In this document: positions 1-23,360 of the stretch, in pieces | Position numbering within the stretch: the stretch's first letter is position 1 | Layout of the letters: each line of letters opens with the position of its first letter | Source of the DNA: Oncomelania hupensis | Lineage: Eukaryota; Mollusca; Gastropoda; Littorinimorpha; Pomatiopsidae | DNA: 64,000 nt | Assembly (NCBI GenBank): GCA_036898135.1 | Contig: CM072522.1 | Location: forward strand, 8,072,186-8,136,185 | Direction of reading: 5' to 3' | Made by a program: the position numbers and the translations under genes | Notes under the pieces: generated by a model | Database searches by the model: none | What the model was told of the DNA's origin: nothing | Seen by the model: only the letters and a program-made list of their open reading frames with translations

Positions 1-54
1 GGCAGCAAGAAAATAAGCCCCCTCATCTCACGCATTCACTGTTCCTATCCATAG

Positions 55-60
55 TTTATT
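55..60 (-). promoter_or_regulatory. Candidate poly(A) signal of the CUB-like gene
   Basis: AATAAA on the minus strand, about 280 bases downstream of the stop codon at 339-341. This is a plausible 3'-UTR length; there is no transcript evidence. Confidence 0.45.
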
Positions 61-338
61 TTGCTCGTTTCCAAGCCACCAATCGAAATTCAGAACACCC
101 ACCGAGATAGTAAGAAAATATGGATTTGATCCTCACGATCCTTTCAAGTTCATTCTATTTTGCGCTTGTGCAATCATCTTGTAATTAAACAGCGCTTTTT
201 CAAATCACTTTATATTTTCCTTTAAAAAGTTTCGCACTTTTCCAAACCATCAAAAAACTAGCAGGACTTGGCAGCAAATATATTTCATCCAAATCATTTT
301 CAGGTACCATCCAACAATTTGGGACATTTTGAAAGACG

Positions 339-10767
<10,429 letters not shown>

Positions 10768-11152
10768 GGCTCGTTTCACACCAAAACTACACTGTGTGAG
10801 GGTCAGTTATGACAGCGTATGCATGATTCAGTAAGAGATATCCCTGATTTTTTTAGGAGGGGAGAGGAGGGGAATGGGGGGCAGGGTGTCTATTTCTCAC
10901 AATGAGATATTTCCATCAAGCCAATCTCTGCGTGGCTTACGTATTCCATTATAACCAAATCAGTGGTCCTTGAATCCTGGCTTTATCCACTTGTCCAAGC
11001 TTGTGCGGCCTTTAATAATGGTTTTGTGGCTTTTTTAAACGTGGATGTCCTTTAGCATTGATGAAAGCTGTGAATGAAAAAGAAAACAAATGAATGCACT
11101 GTTAACATTTGGTTCCTAATTCTGATTTCTACATTTGTTTCAAAACTAGACT

Positions 11153-11588
11153 ATATCAGATAAGATAAGATAAGGATATTTATATAGCGCTTTTTCCAAA
11201 CGAGTTCAAAGCGCTGGCCGATACAGGATCTAACTCAAACCGCCCGAGACGCCCACCCGCAGCCTTTGGGTGCATGGTCTGACGCACGGACAACTGAGCA
11301 CAATCCTGGGCAGCCAGGGATGGGGGAGAAGGACCAAGTGCATGCTGGATGTGTTCTTGTTACCGGCACTCACCCGTCTAGGACATGAGAATCAGGATCT
11401 TTAAAGTCCGTTATGATGGAATGTATGCGACACACAGACTAGACCTCGGTTTATACTCTCATCCGAAGGAGTAGGAAGCGGGAGTAAAGTGTCTTTCCCA
11501 GGGACACAACACAATGGCCTGGCCAGGGCTCGAACCTGGGACCTTCAGATCCTCAGGCCAAAGCACTACCATTAGACCACCATGCCTC
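11153..11588 (-). mobile_element. tRNA-derived SINE with CTTAT tail
   Basis: On the minus strand the element starts with a tRNA-like head (A box TGGTCTAATGGTAGTGC, B box GGTTCGAGCCC) and ends GCGCTATATAAATATCC followed by (CTTAT)n. Related shorter copies lie at 20795-20960 and 58945-59105. The tail resembles 3' ends of CR1-like elements in this window. Confidence 0.8.
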
Positions 11589-12497
11589 CATAGGTCAGTG
11601 TATGGTTTGACAATTAAAACTGTGAAGGAAACAAAAATGTCACATCAACTGTCAAAACAAAGCTTGCAGCTTACATAAACTAATGCTTGTTTCACACAAT
11701 GACATGGATGTCCTTTAGCAATGAAAGCTGAGAATTAAATTTTTTTTTTTTTTACAAATAACAAATCCTGCATTAATCTACTGTTAAGACTGTTGAGACA
11801 GACAGAGACACAGAGAGAGAGTGAGTAGTGGAAGTGATAGAGAGAAAATTTATAGATGTATGTAGAGTGTGTAAGATAAGAGAAGAGAATTGAGAGAGCG
11901 AGAGATAACGGAGAAGAGCGCGCACGTGTGTGTGGATGTGTGTGTCTATTTGATTTGATCATTCTGTTTCTACTATATTCCAGTCAGTATTATTCCTAGT
12001 CTTGTATGAGTGTGTCCGCAAGTGGATGGTTGCGCGAAGGTGTGGTTGGCTTTGTTATTGTGTTTAGTATAAATATGTGTGCCAACATTAAGTTGTCACC
12101 TGGCGAAATAAAGTTCTCTAATCTGTCTGTTATCTGTTAACTTTTGTTTTATAATTTCTAAATTTGTTTCTCAGCAAGGAACTCTATTTCTACAGTGAAA
12201 GCTGTGAATGAAAATACCACACATCAAACCACTTTCAAAATTTGGGTTTCTATAAACACAATTCTTCTTTTGTACTTGTTGGGATTTTTCCTCTCTTTGT
12301 TATTGTTTTCAATTTTAACTTTCTCTTCTTCTGAGAACTGTATTGCTCCCTGCTATGCTTTATTTATTTTATTTGCAAAAGGACGAGTTCTGTACTGTTC
12401 CAAACAGATTTTCTGGAAAATAAAATGATACTCCCCATTATAGAATATTTTGTGTTGCATTGTATCATGAATTTGAAATGTCAAAGAAGATTTAGAA

Positions 12498-12862
12498 CAC
12501 ATGGGTCAAACTCAAGGCCCGTGGGCCACATCAGGCCCGGCTTACAATTATATCCGGCCTGAGGGAGAACTTTAGGCACAAATATTTTCCAATGGCCCTG
12601 GGACATAAAGTGCAAATCAAATTCCCTAATTAGAAGCCATGCCGAATTATAGGCTACCTCAGTACGTTCTCGCTTCGATCAGAATAAGTGAAAATACAAG
12701 TTGTGTAATGAATGGATGTTCGTCGTTACAATAACCTAGCAACGTTCAGTTATTAGTTTTGAATGTAACTGAATGTTGCTTATTGACTGTTTATCCTGCT
12801 TGGCCCTCAACCTTGTGTGATTTGAGTTTTGGCCCGCTGTGCGATCGAGTCTGGCACCCCTC
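12498..12862. mobile_element. Possible hAT-type MITE
   Basis: The left end reads CATGGGTCAAACTCAAGGCC and the right end, reverse complemented, GAGGGGTGCCAGACTCGATC, with GGGCC-rich subterminal sequence characteristic of some hAT families. The TIR match is weak and no exact target duplication was found. Confidence 0.35.
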
Positions 12863-15807
12863 TTTTAGAATCTTAATTATATTAATAATAATAATATTTT
12901 TTTTTAAAAATAATAATAATGAGTTTCTTTTTGCTCTACTTGTCGGCAAATTTTCTGTGACCTGTACCCCAAAGTGTATAATAGTTGGTATCACTTTGCT
13001 GAATTAATTCATTTCAATTGGCAAAGATATGCTATTCAATAAGTCCTACCAATAATAAAGTGGTTTTTTTTCCTTTTGCTCTACCCTTCTGTCCATTTTT
13101 CTTGGACCTGTACTTATTAGAATTTTGTACTGTAGTTTACCATGACTTTTAATTGTCGAAGAAGTCATGTTATATCCATATTTATACTGCCAGAACCTTA
13201 CAAGAGTTAGAATGGCTATTTAGGCAGTACAATAATAAAACTAATGTTGATGATGTTGGAACACTTGCAAAGTGCATTTTCTCCATGCGACAGTAGTACG
13301 GAAGTCAATAATACGTTTATTTTCTCATTCTTGTTCTACAACTAAATAAGCATTGCTCAGGCAACTTTTCTTAAAATTAATTCTATACTCCAAATTTTAG
13401 CTGAATGGGTACTGTAACGAATAATTGAAAATATGTGGTTTTGATTGTAAAAAAAGTGCTCAAAGTCCCAACAGTAAAATGTTCCTTTCTAATTCCTAAT
13501 CTACTGCTCTAGCATATTTTGTCTTCTGGGAACCTCACTCCATCTCCAGCAAATTCTGCATTGTAATGTATTATACTATGAATATTGTATTCAATGATTG
13601 AACGCAAACTTTCAAAAACCATTCCTATGCACTAATATAGAGGCAGCACCCCAATTATTTTGTAAAGTACTCCAGCTCCAGAATGTTCTGCATTTTAACG
13701 TATTGTACAATGAATATTGCCTTCAATTATTGTACACAAATTTTGAAATACCAAACCTATGCACTGACATATGTATCACTCCCAATTTTTAAAAGTTATT
13801 TTTTTTAAAAAGAATTGATAAATACACCACAGCAGACAATAAGCACACCTTAACGTCTTACAGGTTAATGGGTTTGAAGACCTATTAGTCAGATAAACTT
13901 GAAACGCTACACAGCCCATAAGCCAAAACACTTTGCACTTTATAGCCTGAAAAGTGTGATAGCTTGCATTGCATTGAACAATACATTTGGATGATAAGAA
14001 GTGCTGCACTCAATGGCTCCCAAACTACTCTACAAACTAGGATATTATTATTTTCATATCAAGGAAGTCGAAATTTGCAACAAACTGCTGAAGTGCTCTT
14101 GCTAAACTCAAGTGCTTGACACAAACTAGGATTGTATTGTTTACTTGTTAAGGAAGTTGAATGGGGATTTGGCCAAAACTACTGAAGTCACAGTCCCCAT
14201 GCTACATTTCTATGCATGAGTGATGCTATGTTGGGTTTTTGAGCATCCAGTCATGTCGGCGCATAATGAATTATTTGTACACTACAAATTGGGCCAAGAA
14301 GCCAGGAATCTGAAACGAGACAAAAGGAAGCATTACGAGTTATACACGGTTCCTTTATATTATTTCAATATAATAATGATAACGATGATGGTGTGATGAT
14401 GATGATGGTGATATGGTGATGTTGGGAAACAAGCGCATGATTCACAAGATAAAGCAAAACTACATCATCCATACATACGTGCCACAAAATGACAGACTGT
14501 ACATCTACACTTTCAATGTTTAGTCCTAGTCTAAGGCACATAACTGTCATAAGCCATTTACTGCTAATAGCAGATGACCTTTTGAACGCTCTGACACAAC
14601 GTTTAGATCACATTTTGCAAATATTAAACACCCCAAAAAATGTATGAATATAAAAGCAAATAGTCATTTATTAGCGTGAATTAGACATTTTATATTATCT
14701 TTTTAATTCCCAATTTTAATATATCATATAGTCTTTAACTTGGCCAGATATTTTGTATTCATCGCATCCTTGGCAAGTAATGGTCAACAGCCAATTAAAT
14801 GTATACACTAACATAAGGTAGACTCTTATCATTAATTACTCTTAGTGGGAGGTGACTGAAAGTTACGCAAAAAGAAGATTTTCTGCAACAGAATCATGAG
14901 TCACTTAAAAGTTTTCTAGTACTTCAATAAACTGCCTTATTAAAAACAGCACCCGAGGTTGAAATTATATACGTTACTGCATCAATATAGCACATGCGTT
15001 TCAAATGTTAAAATCCAATCTAAGACTAACATAAAATGGCTGTAGTAGCCTGTTGTGACACAAGCTGGCATTACATGCAAGTGCATGCATCAAGGTTACC
15101 CAGAATAACCCCTGTTGCCCAATTCAATGCTGAAATGGGAGACTACACCTAAGACAAGCCTACAGCTACAGTTGCTATTAATGTGTGAACATGAATTCCT
15201 GTTACATCATATCAGGTTGGATAGCTGACTGCTAACAGAGGCTGTGTACTTTTGTAACCTCCAACTAGTCTAATAAACAATGAGGTTGATGTGCTGAAAG
15301 CTAGTTTCTCTCAAAGTGCTGTAACCATTATCTTCAAAATACAAGCTGCAGAACTGAACAATGTAGTGTCACCAACAGTACAGCTGAAAGTATGATTTAC
15401 CATAGCCATAAAACATATATGGATCCACAGACTAGATCTCCAGCAGCACTAGGTGCAAAATGCATCTTATCTATCAATTCAGAATACATATATTCAATCT
15501 ATTGCAAAGTAAGCTAAACTGAAGAATAATAACATCAAAATATGCTTGGCCCGGCCCTCTCTCTGTTTCAACACTGTTTTTTTTAGTATATATATCTATA
15601 CTAGATGAAAGCCTACCCTTCTCCATTGTCCTGGACTTTGCTTAGTATGCTGGATGCTGCAAGTTGATACCTTAAGAGGCTTAAGTGAGCTCCGGAGTGA
15701 CTCTTTGAGCTGGTATGTGCCCAATAAGAATGCCACTTTACTACAACTTTACTATAAAGTTACTTTGAAGTCTCTACCTAAACTATCAAATACATCATCA
15801 CACTTGT
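12863..15807. other. Intergenic, no gene recognised
   Basis: AT-rich sequence with short direct similarities (two related ~100-bp blocks near 13550-13790) but no coding pattern, RNA gene or element ends that I can support. Confidence 0.5.
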
Positions 15808-16080
15808 CGCACTATCCTAGGTCAGTGGTAGAGCGGGGTTTGACTGGAACACTGATGACCCAGATTGGAAACCATCGTGGGCAAAGATACAAGTGGTCAT
15901 GTTCACTGTCCATCTTACTTTTATAAGTATGATTGCTCTGGTGGTTCAGTGTTGATTTAGGTCCCTACCTCTTCTTCCCTGGGATATTTATCCCTGTCTG
16001 CCATGCCACCAATAGGGGGAGCAGAGTAGGAAGTAGGGGGAGGGAAGGAGTTTAGATGTTAAACTTCAATCATTTATTCA
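15808..16080 (+). mobile_element. tRNA-derived SINE, second family (copy 1)
   Basis: Degenerate tRNA head (AGGTCAGTGGTAGAGC, box-B region GATTGGAAACC) followed by a body shared with 56038-56266: GATTGCTCTGGTGGTTCAGT, then CCCTGGGAT and CCCTGTCTGCCAT. Older than the 56-kb copy, judging by the decayed B box. Confidence 0.7.
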
Positions 16081-17089
16081 TTATTATACTGAGAAATGAA
16101 CTTCCATACATTGGAGGTGCAATAAAAGCAAACTAAACAAGTCAGTGCAACCCCAACGATGATGATGGTCACTACACTGCATCAAGTGAAAAGTGCAGAG
16201 GTCATCTCCACAGCTTTAGAGCACTGTTGTTATAACCACTAGGTCATCAGTGCAAATTTAAGTCCAGTATAATAAGGACCTACAAGTACAACAACAACAA
16301 TTGCTGGATGCAGCACTTGGATCAATTGCTTCCTGCAATGAAAATATATGGCTCAGTAAGTCAGTAGCAGCACTCAGAATGATTGTTTCCTGAACAGATT
16401 TTATTTCTTTGATTTTAGACAATGAACAGATTTTACACTCATAATGCTGTGGGGTCTACCTTCATTACTAGATGGAATGTAATCATCCCGTTTGCGTATC
16501 AGCAGAGCAGGAACAGGCCACAGCAGTAATACTAGATTTTTGGCCACTCTTTTGCCACCAAACATAACAATAAAATGGTTCCCCAGTGCCAAATACGCTC
16601 TATACAGTTTGAAAGTTTCTTTTCATTATAAATGCTGTCTCCAAAATGAAGCAGATGTAAAGACCATTTTAAGCTTGCATACATTTCAAAGAGTGGCCAA
16701 TCGCAGATAAACATTTGAAATTGTGCGAGCTCAAAGAAGAAATGTTGCTATTTCACGTTCATCCACACGTACGATTACTTCATTATCCTTTTTCTGTTTT
16801 CTTTTGATCATCTATACAAAAAACACTAAGCAGCTAAATAAATTAAAAATAAACTGTTTTAAAGAAGATCCCAGATATATTTACTATCCCTAAACATGAC
16901 AAGGAAATTCCCAAAACACAAAACAGCTTTCTTTCCTGACTTCCCAAATCAATCTCATTGTCTTTTACACTCTATGTTTAAGTGATGATTGTGTGGCACT
17001 TGTCACTAATGTGATTGTGGTGTGTGTGTGCGTGGCCTTTGTGTGTGTGTGCATGGATGTGTACATACATGAATATGTGTGCACCCGCA

Positions 17090-17380
17090 ACATATACAAG
17101 TATCATTGGACGTGTATACAAAGTTTGAAAAAAAAAAAAAACCAAGATGGCAAGCTATTCCAATGTATTTCCAGACATGCACATAGCTGAAAACCAGCAT
17201 TTTCAAACACCTAACCTGTCGATCTTAGCTTTATCATAAAATTAAAATAACAAACCAAAATGAAAACATGGAATAATTGGCCACTCTCTGAACTGCCTGC
17301 AAGCTAAAAATGTTCTTTACATCTGTTTAGCCAATTTTGAGCTACAGTCCAAAACATGTTTGGAAAACGATGGACATAAA
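17090..17380. repeat. Dispersed CA-associated repeat (copy 1)
   Basis: Shares AAGATGGCAA, AATGTATTTCCAGACA and ACATGGAATAATT blocks in the same order with 22265-22530 and, partly, 31315-31440 and 56715-56760. In the 22-kb copy a (CA)n tract has expanded within it. Class unknown. Confidence 0.5.
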
Positions 17381-17894
17381 TTGAGAGAGTAAAAATTGTA
17401 AAAATAATATTAAAGGTTGATCAAAAGTTAAAAGTATAGATCTGCAGAGTAAAAAAAAAAAAAAAAAAAATCAAAACACTCATCAATAGAAGAAATGTGT
17501 ATCTGAATGTTGGTATTGTATCCAGTGACTTTGACTGTACCGGAACTATAACATTAACAATGACAGCATTCTCTGATCACACTCTAGTGACATTAACACT
17601 GGTGACAGGGAAGGAAGCTGGTTATTGTGCTTATTACAATTCGATTATGTGCAGGAAATGTTGATTCTTATTTCTTCCTGCATCCAGGTTGGTGCTAAAT
17701 GGATAGACTATTATCACAGTTTTGCTTTTGGAGCACACATTTTATGTCCCACATTTGGGTAAATTTCATCCACAGTTTTGAAACGTTTGTGTTCTTTGGT
17801 AAAATCCGTACACATAAAACTTTGATTACAGATCTACTAGATCTAAGTGTAGATGAACATCATAAAAAAAGTTTATATTTTGGATTCACGCTAT

Positions 17895-18180
17895 CACAGC
17901 CTTTTCGATTTCAGCACCCACTCTATGGAAGTTTCCCAAAGGGAGCTCTTTGCGAGCCTTCAAAAAGCGTGCAGACATACTTATTCAAAAACTGACTCAG
18001 CTTCAATTCAAAGAACTGCTTCTTGAAAATTTGTTACTATGGATGATCACCGCTTTAATGGAATTTCCTGGATAATCTTCTTGTGACATGATGCGCCTTT
18101 AGCAAAAACAATGGGTGTGACACTATACAAGTTATCATCATTGTTACATAGGAGTAATAATAATAATCATAAAAATAATA
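17895..18180 (+). pseudogene. Possible CR1-like C-terminal relic
   Basis: One frame reads APTLWKFPKGSSLRAFKKRA, reminiscent of the WNxLPxxLR..SxFKxxLKTHLF tail of CR1/jockey-type RTs, followed by an AT-rich UTR-like stretch and (ATA)n. Similarity is weak. Confidence 0.25.
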
Positions 18181-18934
18181 ATATTAATCAGTAAATTAAT
18201 TTATAAAGCTGAACATTCAGACACTTTCCACTAAGCGCTTTCACGCATTCACACACACGCGCGCGCCATTTTAACAAGAAAAGGATATATTTAAAAAACA
18301 TTAAAGTATAAACAAAAGATAAATATATCCTCAATAGTAAAAGTAAAACAGTAAAAGAAAAACAAAACATACATGAATGGTGAAGACAGTAAAATATACA
18401 GCTTTCGATCACCATATTTACAAACACACACACATTTTTAAAGCAATTACATTATAATACAAACTGTAACTAATTTCCTTTTCATCCTGTAAAGGTGTTT
18501 CCTCACCTTAATACCACATGTCCGAGTGACGAATGTGTGTCTGTTGTCGATGTTCATATATACATCTGATTAGGGAGAAACTGCATCATCCATTATTATT
18601 TTTAATATTAACTCTTTTGCCACCAAACATTACATAAGTTCATAACAGTGTAATTCACAGATTTAAAAATAAAGAAAAAAGAAAAAAAATATCTCTACCT
18701 ATGCTAATTTAATTAATTTAATGCCACAATTTCCATGAACTCTTTTACTGCCAAATATTATGTAAAAGCCTTTTCCAGCCCCAACCATTTTCTTTACGCT
18801 ATAATTAAAAAGTGCAGTATCTCCAAAACTACTGTAGGTAAACATTTTTAATTTTGTGAGCAACAAAACACACACATAGATCTACATAAAAGGACTTTAC
18901 TCACAGCCACATTGATGATATTTTAGTTTTTCTG

Positions 18935-19324
18935 CTAATTCATAAATACACAACAGATATGTTTTAACAATAATTTAACAACACATAGTCTTAATAATAA
19001 AACAATTTCAGTATCATCTAAATCAAAACCACAAAAATAATTTGATTTCTGTCTTCTAACATCCATTTCCCAGCTTTTACTCCACATGTTTGAGAGAGGA
19101 GTGTGTGTTTGGTTGTGTGGTGTTTGTAACATGTGAAGTAGTTTGGTTACAAATCGCTGAGATTTTTTAGTCTGCCTGGGGAGAAAAGCGCACATTATGA
19201 TAGCTTCCAGTATAGTCCACGTTAGTTGACTAACTTCTGGGCTACTATTGTCAACTAATGCTGACATGACTTGTTCATCAAGTGTTATTCCCAGTAAAGC
19301 TTTGGCCATTTGTAATGGCCCCAT
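18935..19324 (-). CDS. Unassigned 129-codon open frame
   Basis: A continuous frame with unremarkable composition beginning MGPLQMAKALLGITLDEQ. I recognise no domain. Sequence around it has AT-rich repeat character and a CTCTTTTGCC motif repeated at 16547 and 18612, so it may be part of a decayed element or a chance frame. No splice or promoter evidence. Confidence 0.15.
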   Translation of the reverse strand: MGPLQMAKALLGITLDEQVMSALVDNSSPEVSQLTWTILEAIIMCAFLPRQTKKSQRFVTKLLHMLQTPHNQTHTPLSNMWSKSWEMDVRRQKSNYFCGFDLDDTEIVLLLRLCVVKLLLKHICCVFMN

Positions 19325-20790
19325 GATAAGTTGACATCCACAAGAATGTCAACAAAAGTTACAATGGAGCTAACTGACATTAAGTTATTCTTGAACTTCA
19401 TTGTTGGCTAGCAGTAATACTAATAGTAAACCTTAATTTTTTTAAACAAATCTTTATCCATTCAGTTCATCTTTTGAAACTGGGTACTCAAAAATTGAAT
19501 GTGCCACTATCAGTCACATATATATCCAAAGCAGTTATTCAGCCTTAGTAACAATCCTTACTGTTTCTTGCTTGGAACAGAAGTGAATCATGCCCACATT
19601 TTGCAGCTGGATGCATCATTGTACTAATTAATTATTCAACGTTACAAACTACAGGATGCAACTGACAGCGCATCAAGATCTCAATTATAAGTTCCTGATC
19701 AAAGGGACAATCTCAAGAATCATAAAACGATTTTAATAATAGTAGATTCACACGTAAATCACATGTATCCTAAATCACGCCTACTTGATGATAACAATAG
19801 CTCGCCCAACCCACAATAAAAGTCTGTCTTGATGATCTCAAGAACCGAAGGGTGCAAGAGAGCAGACAGCAGGGATTTGGTCTTCTGTGTCTAGGACCGG
19901 AAATATTTAATAAATATTACATACTCGTTAAGGACACTGGTCACAGTTTACGAAACATAGCTTCCTTTATAATCTTACCTGATTTGCAAACGTCTGTGAT
20001 CGATCACGACTCCATGCCGCCACGAAAGACAATCAAACCCAAATTAGAAATCAACACTCCAGCCCATCAAGGGGAAGTCATTCGTGTAACAGTGTAACCG
20101 GAAGTCAAGGTAGTGCTGTACAAAATCGGGCTTAGTCCCTGGCCTGTGGATCGGCGGAGGCATTTTGTTTATTTTAGTGAATGACTATGGTACAACAACA
20201 ACAAAATGATTTATTTTTATATAAAAAACACAAACAAACATGTAATGTTGTAAGTCACGCAACTGATCTGAAAGAAAAGGAATTTCAGAGAGAGAGGGAA
20301 TGAGTCTCTATGATGCCTTCACACGACTTTTGAGTAAATAGGTAAATGTGCAGTTTAGTCATTAACTGTAACCCTCACATAAAAGATAAAAGGAAATAAC
20401 GCGATAATTACACGTACAGTTCTTACCTGTATGTAAACCTAGAATTCTTATACACCTAGATGGGACAGTGATTCTGTTTCATAATGGCGGAAAGCGAAGA
20501 CACAACCTGACGAGTTACCTTCCCTTTTTAGAGCGTGATGAAAGGCATTGAGGTAGTAGGCCTACTACTGATAGCAAAGATTGAAAGTATACTTTTACAT
20601 AAGCTTGTAGTAGTTTTTTTTTACCTTGTAAACCCCCCCCCCCCCAAAAAAAAACAAACAAACAAACAAACAAACAAACAAACAAACAATGGGAGGTTAA
20701 GTTCGTTTGCTGGCAGGACTGAATGATCAGTAAATCTGTGCTCAGTAGTGATTTATTAGGCCATTGCAAATTATATAATAAATTTTTTAA
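19325..20790. other. Intergenic, no gene recognised
   Basis: Nothing beyond (CAAA)n near 20655-20690 and a C run; no coding pattern found. Confidence 0.5.
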
Positions 20791-20794
20791 ATCA

Positions 20795-20960
20795 TTCTTA
20801 TGTAGCGCTTTGTCAGCTCAATAGCTGTTCAAGGCGCTGGCCAGTACAGGATCCAACTCAAGCTGCCCGAGGTGCCCACTTGTAACCTTTGGGCACATCA
20901 GTAGTCTAACACCCACACTCCTAGGTGACCGGGGATGGGAAAGAAAGGAAAACTATATTA
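20795..20960 (-). mobile_element. Fragment of the CTTAT-tailed SINE
   Basis: GTAGCGCTTT, AAGGCGCTGGCC and TACAGGATCCAACTCAAG match the 11.2-kb SINE body. The tRNA head is missing. Confidence 0.65.
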
Positions 20961-21344
20961 ACCTTCAGACTAATAGCAGCAGTAAGATGTCCAGTGATAA
21001 AGATTGGCATCAGCAAAATATACTCCATGATGGCAGAACACAATAAACTATTCTCGCCTCATTTGCGTGCAGTAGGTCTAATCTAAATCAAAAAAGAATG
21101 TTAAAGAAAGTATGACGTATATTCTTTGTTAATATAATATTCGTGTGCAGCGTGTATTTAATAAGGTTATTCGAAGTAGCCTACTTGTGTGTATTCAAAG
21201 AATGGGAATTATAAATAAATATGTGGAAGCAGAGATGATGATGATGATGATGGTCAAGAATGAATGAATGAATGAACGAATGAATTATAGGAAATAAAGA
21301 TAAGATGGTGATGAGCAAGAAGGAAAAAGTTAGTTATTTATTCA

Positions 21345-21480
21345 TTACTTACAGGGTCCAGCGGACTGCAAAGAGCCGAATCAGGACCACAAAGTCAGGA
21401 CCACAACTTAATTGGTTGAAAGAGGACTCACCCATGTTCTGCATAAAAGATCTGCTGAAACAACCCCAGTGGTAACACTG
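21345..21480. repeat. Dispersed GGTCCAGCGGACT repeat, fuller copy
   Basis: Contains GGTCCAGCGGACTGCAAAGA, GAGGACTCACCC, TAAAAGATCTGCTGAAACAA and CAGTGGTAACACTGA, the same order as at 40793-40915. Confidence 0.65.
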
Positions 21481-21649
21481 AGCAAGAAGGGAAAAGAGCG
21501 AAGAAAAAATGAAAAGAAAATACGTACAACATATACAAGATGAAAAGTCAAGGTATCTTTATTCACACCACACATATGTACACATACACATAAGCATACT
21601 ATAGATGACTACAATTTTAATCACTTGCATGAGACATGGAACGTTCAAA

Positions 21650-22230
21650 GAAAACGTATACTATACAATTTCTGACAATTTGTGACTATAACAGTATGAA
21701 TACTATAGAATTTCTGACAATTTGTGACTATAACAGTATGAATACTATAGAATTTCTGACAATTTGTGACTATAACAGTATGAATACTATAGAATTTCTG
21801 ACAATTTGTGACTATAACAGTATGAATGCAATACATGTTCTGACAATTTGTGACTATAACAATACTATACAATTTCTGACAATTTGTGACTATAACAGTA
21901 ATGATACTATACAATTTCTGACAATTTGTGACAATAACAGTAACACTACTAGTACTATAAAATTTCAAACAATTTGTGATATTATAGAAACACTATTATA
22001 CAATTTCTGACTATAAAAGAATACTATACAATTTGTGACTATAAAACTAACAATACTACACAATTTCTGACAATTTTTGACTATAAAACTAACAATATTA
22101 TACAATTTCTGACAATTTGTGACTATAAAACTAACAATACTATACAATGTCTGACTATAAAAGAATACCATACAATTTATGGCTATAACAGTAAGAATAC
22201 ATAGGCCTATACAAAGTCTGACTATAATCA
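21650..22230. repeat. Minisatellite, ACAATTTGTGACTATAACAG units
   Basis: Units of about 42 bases at the left (four almost identical, period a multiple of three, so they read in frame as FLTICDYNSMNTIE), grading into shorter 30-36-base variants on the right. Both strands give long repetitive frames that are probably not genes. Confidence 0.9.
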
Positions 22231-22264
22231 AAGAACGGATCAATATAGCATCTATAAAATAGTA

Positions 22265-22337
22265 AATCAAAAACAAGATGGCAAAGCGTTCAAATGTATT
22301 TCCAGACACAGACACACACACACCGACACACACACAC

Positions 22338-22377
<40 letters not shown>

Positions 22378-22530
22378 CTGAAACCCAACATTTTCAAAAG
22401 TTTTAATTTTTTGTGAATCACAAAGAAGCAAAATGAAACATGGAATGATTTGTGTGGCCACTGTTTGAACTATGTGTCAAAGCTAAAGATACAGGAGAAA
22501 ACGTGTTTGGAAAATGATGGACCTCAGCGA
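22265..22530. repeat. Dispersed CA-associated repeat (copy 2)
   Basis: AAGATGGCAAAGCGTTCAAA, then a (CA)n tract at 22308-22376, then AGCTGAAACCCAACATTTTC and ACATGGAATGATT, collinear with 17090-17380. Confidence 0.6.
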
Positions 22531-22856
22531 ACATAAATATTTAAGAAAGTGCAAATATTATTATAAGAAGACTGGGAAGTAGTTAAAATATTTGCATGGT
22601 AACAAGATGGCCAAAATGACGACGACATGTAGATAAAATCTCTTTCTTGGTTAAAATAATAATAATAATATAACATTTAAAAAAAAGACTTGCTTTACCT
22701 TGCGGCATTTTACAAATGTATTGTTTCTTCGGCCTGTTGTTAAAAGCTAGTAACTGGTTGCTTTCCACGGAATTTCATACCATCCTATGTAACGCTTCCA
22801 TTTCTTCACACTTTTTTTTTTAATAGTTGTAGTCTTTTCTGGAAATACTTTGAAGT

Positions 22857-23360
22857 AGGACCATCAATCTACATTCTAAGGTAAGGCTGCTGCGCTCCCT
22901 TGTCATCTCCATCTTCCTATACGCTTGCGAAACATGGACCCTCACAGCAGACCTCCAACGAAGAATACAAAGCATGGAGATGAGGTGCTACAGAAGACTT
23001 CTGGGCATTTCCTATACCCAGCACATCAATAACAATGAAATCGGACAGACCATCACATCAGCCATTGGATAAAACACAATGACGTGCTCACAGTGGTCAA
23101 GAAAGAGAAACTCCAATGGTATGGCCACGTCACCAGAGCATCAGGCCTTGCAAAGACCATCCTGCAAGCCACGGTGCAAGGAGGCAGAAGAAGAGGGAGA
23201 CAGAAAAAGAGGTGGGAGGACAACATTCGAGAATGAACTGGTTTGATACTGAGCGAAGCCATGAGGGTTGCTGAGGACAGAGAAAGATAAAGTACGCTGG
23301 CTAAGCGATCATTCTTTGGTGCCCCAGTGACTTTCGAGTTACGGGATAGGATAGGATAGC
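22857..23360 (+). mobile_element. 5'-truncated non-LTR element, plus strand
   Basis: Plus-strand copy of the last ~500 bases of the element at 59868-63220: ISIFLYACETWTLTADLQRR, MRCYRRLLGISYTQHI, ending GGGATAGGATAGGATAG. A short deletion and an in-frame stop (REWTGL region reads *) show it is dead. Confidence 0.85.

Noticed and set aside
11510..11588. Minus-strand tRNA gene
   Set aside because: It is the tRNA-like head of a SINE that continues into a CTTAT-tailed body.
21636..22010. 124-codon frame as a repeat-protein gene
   Set aside because: Only the left minisatellite units keep a multiple-of-three period, the opposite strand is equally open, and no splice or domain evidence exists.
22267..22461. 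Cys-Val repeat ORFs
   Set aside because: They read through a (CA)n tract in a dispersed repeat.
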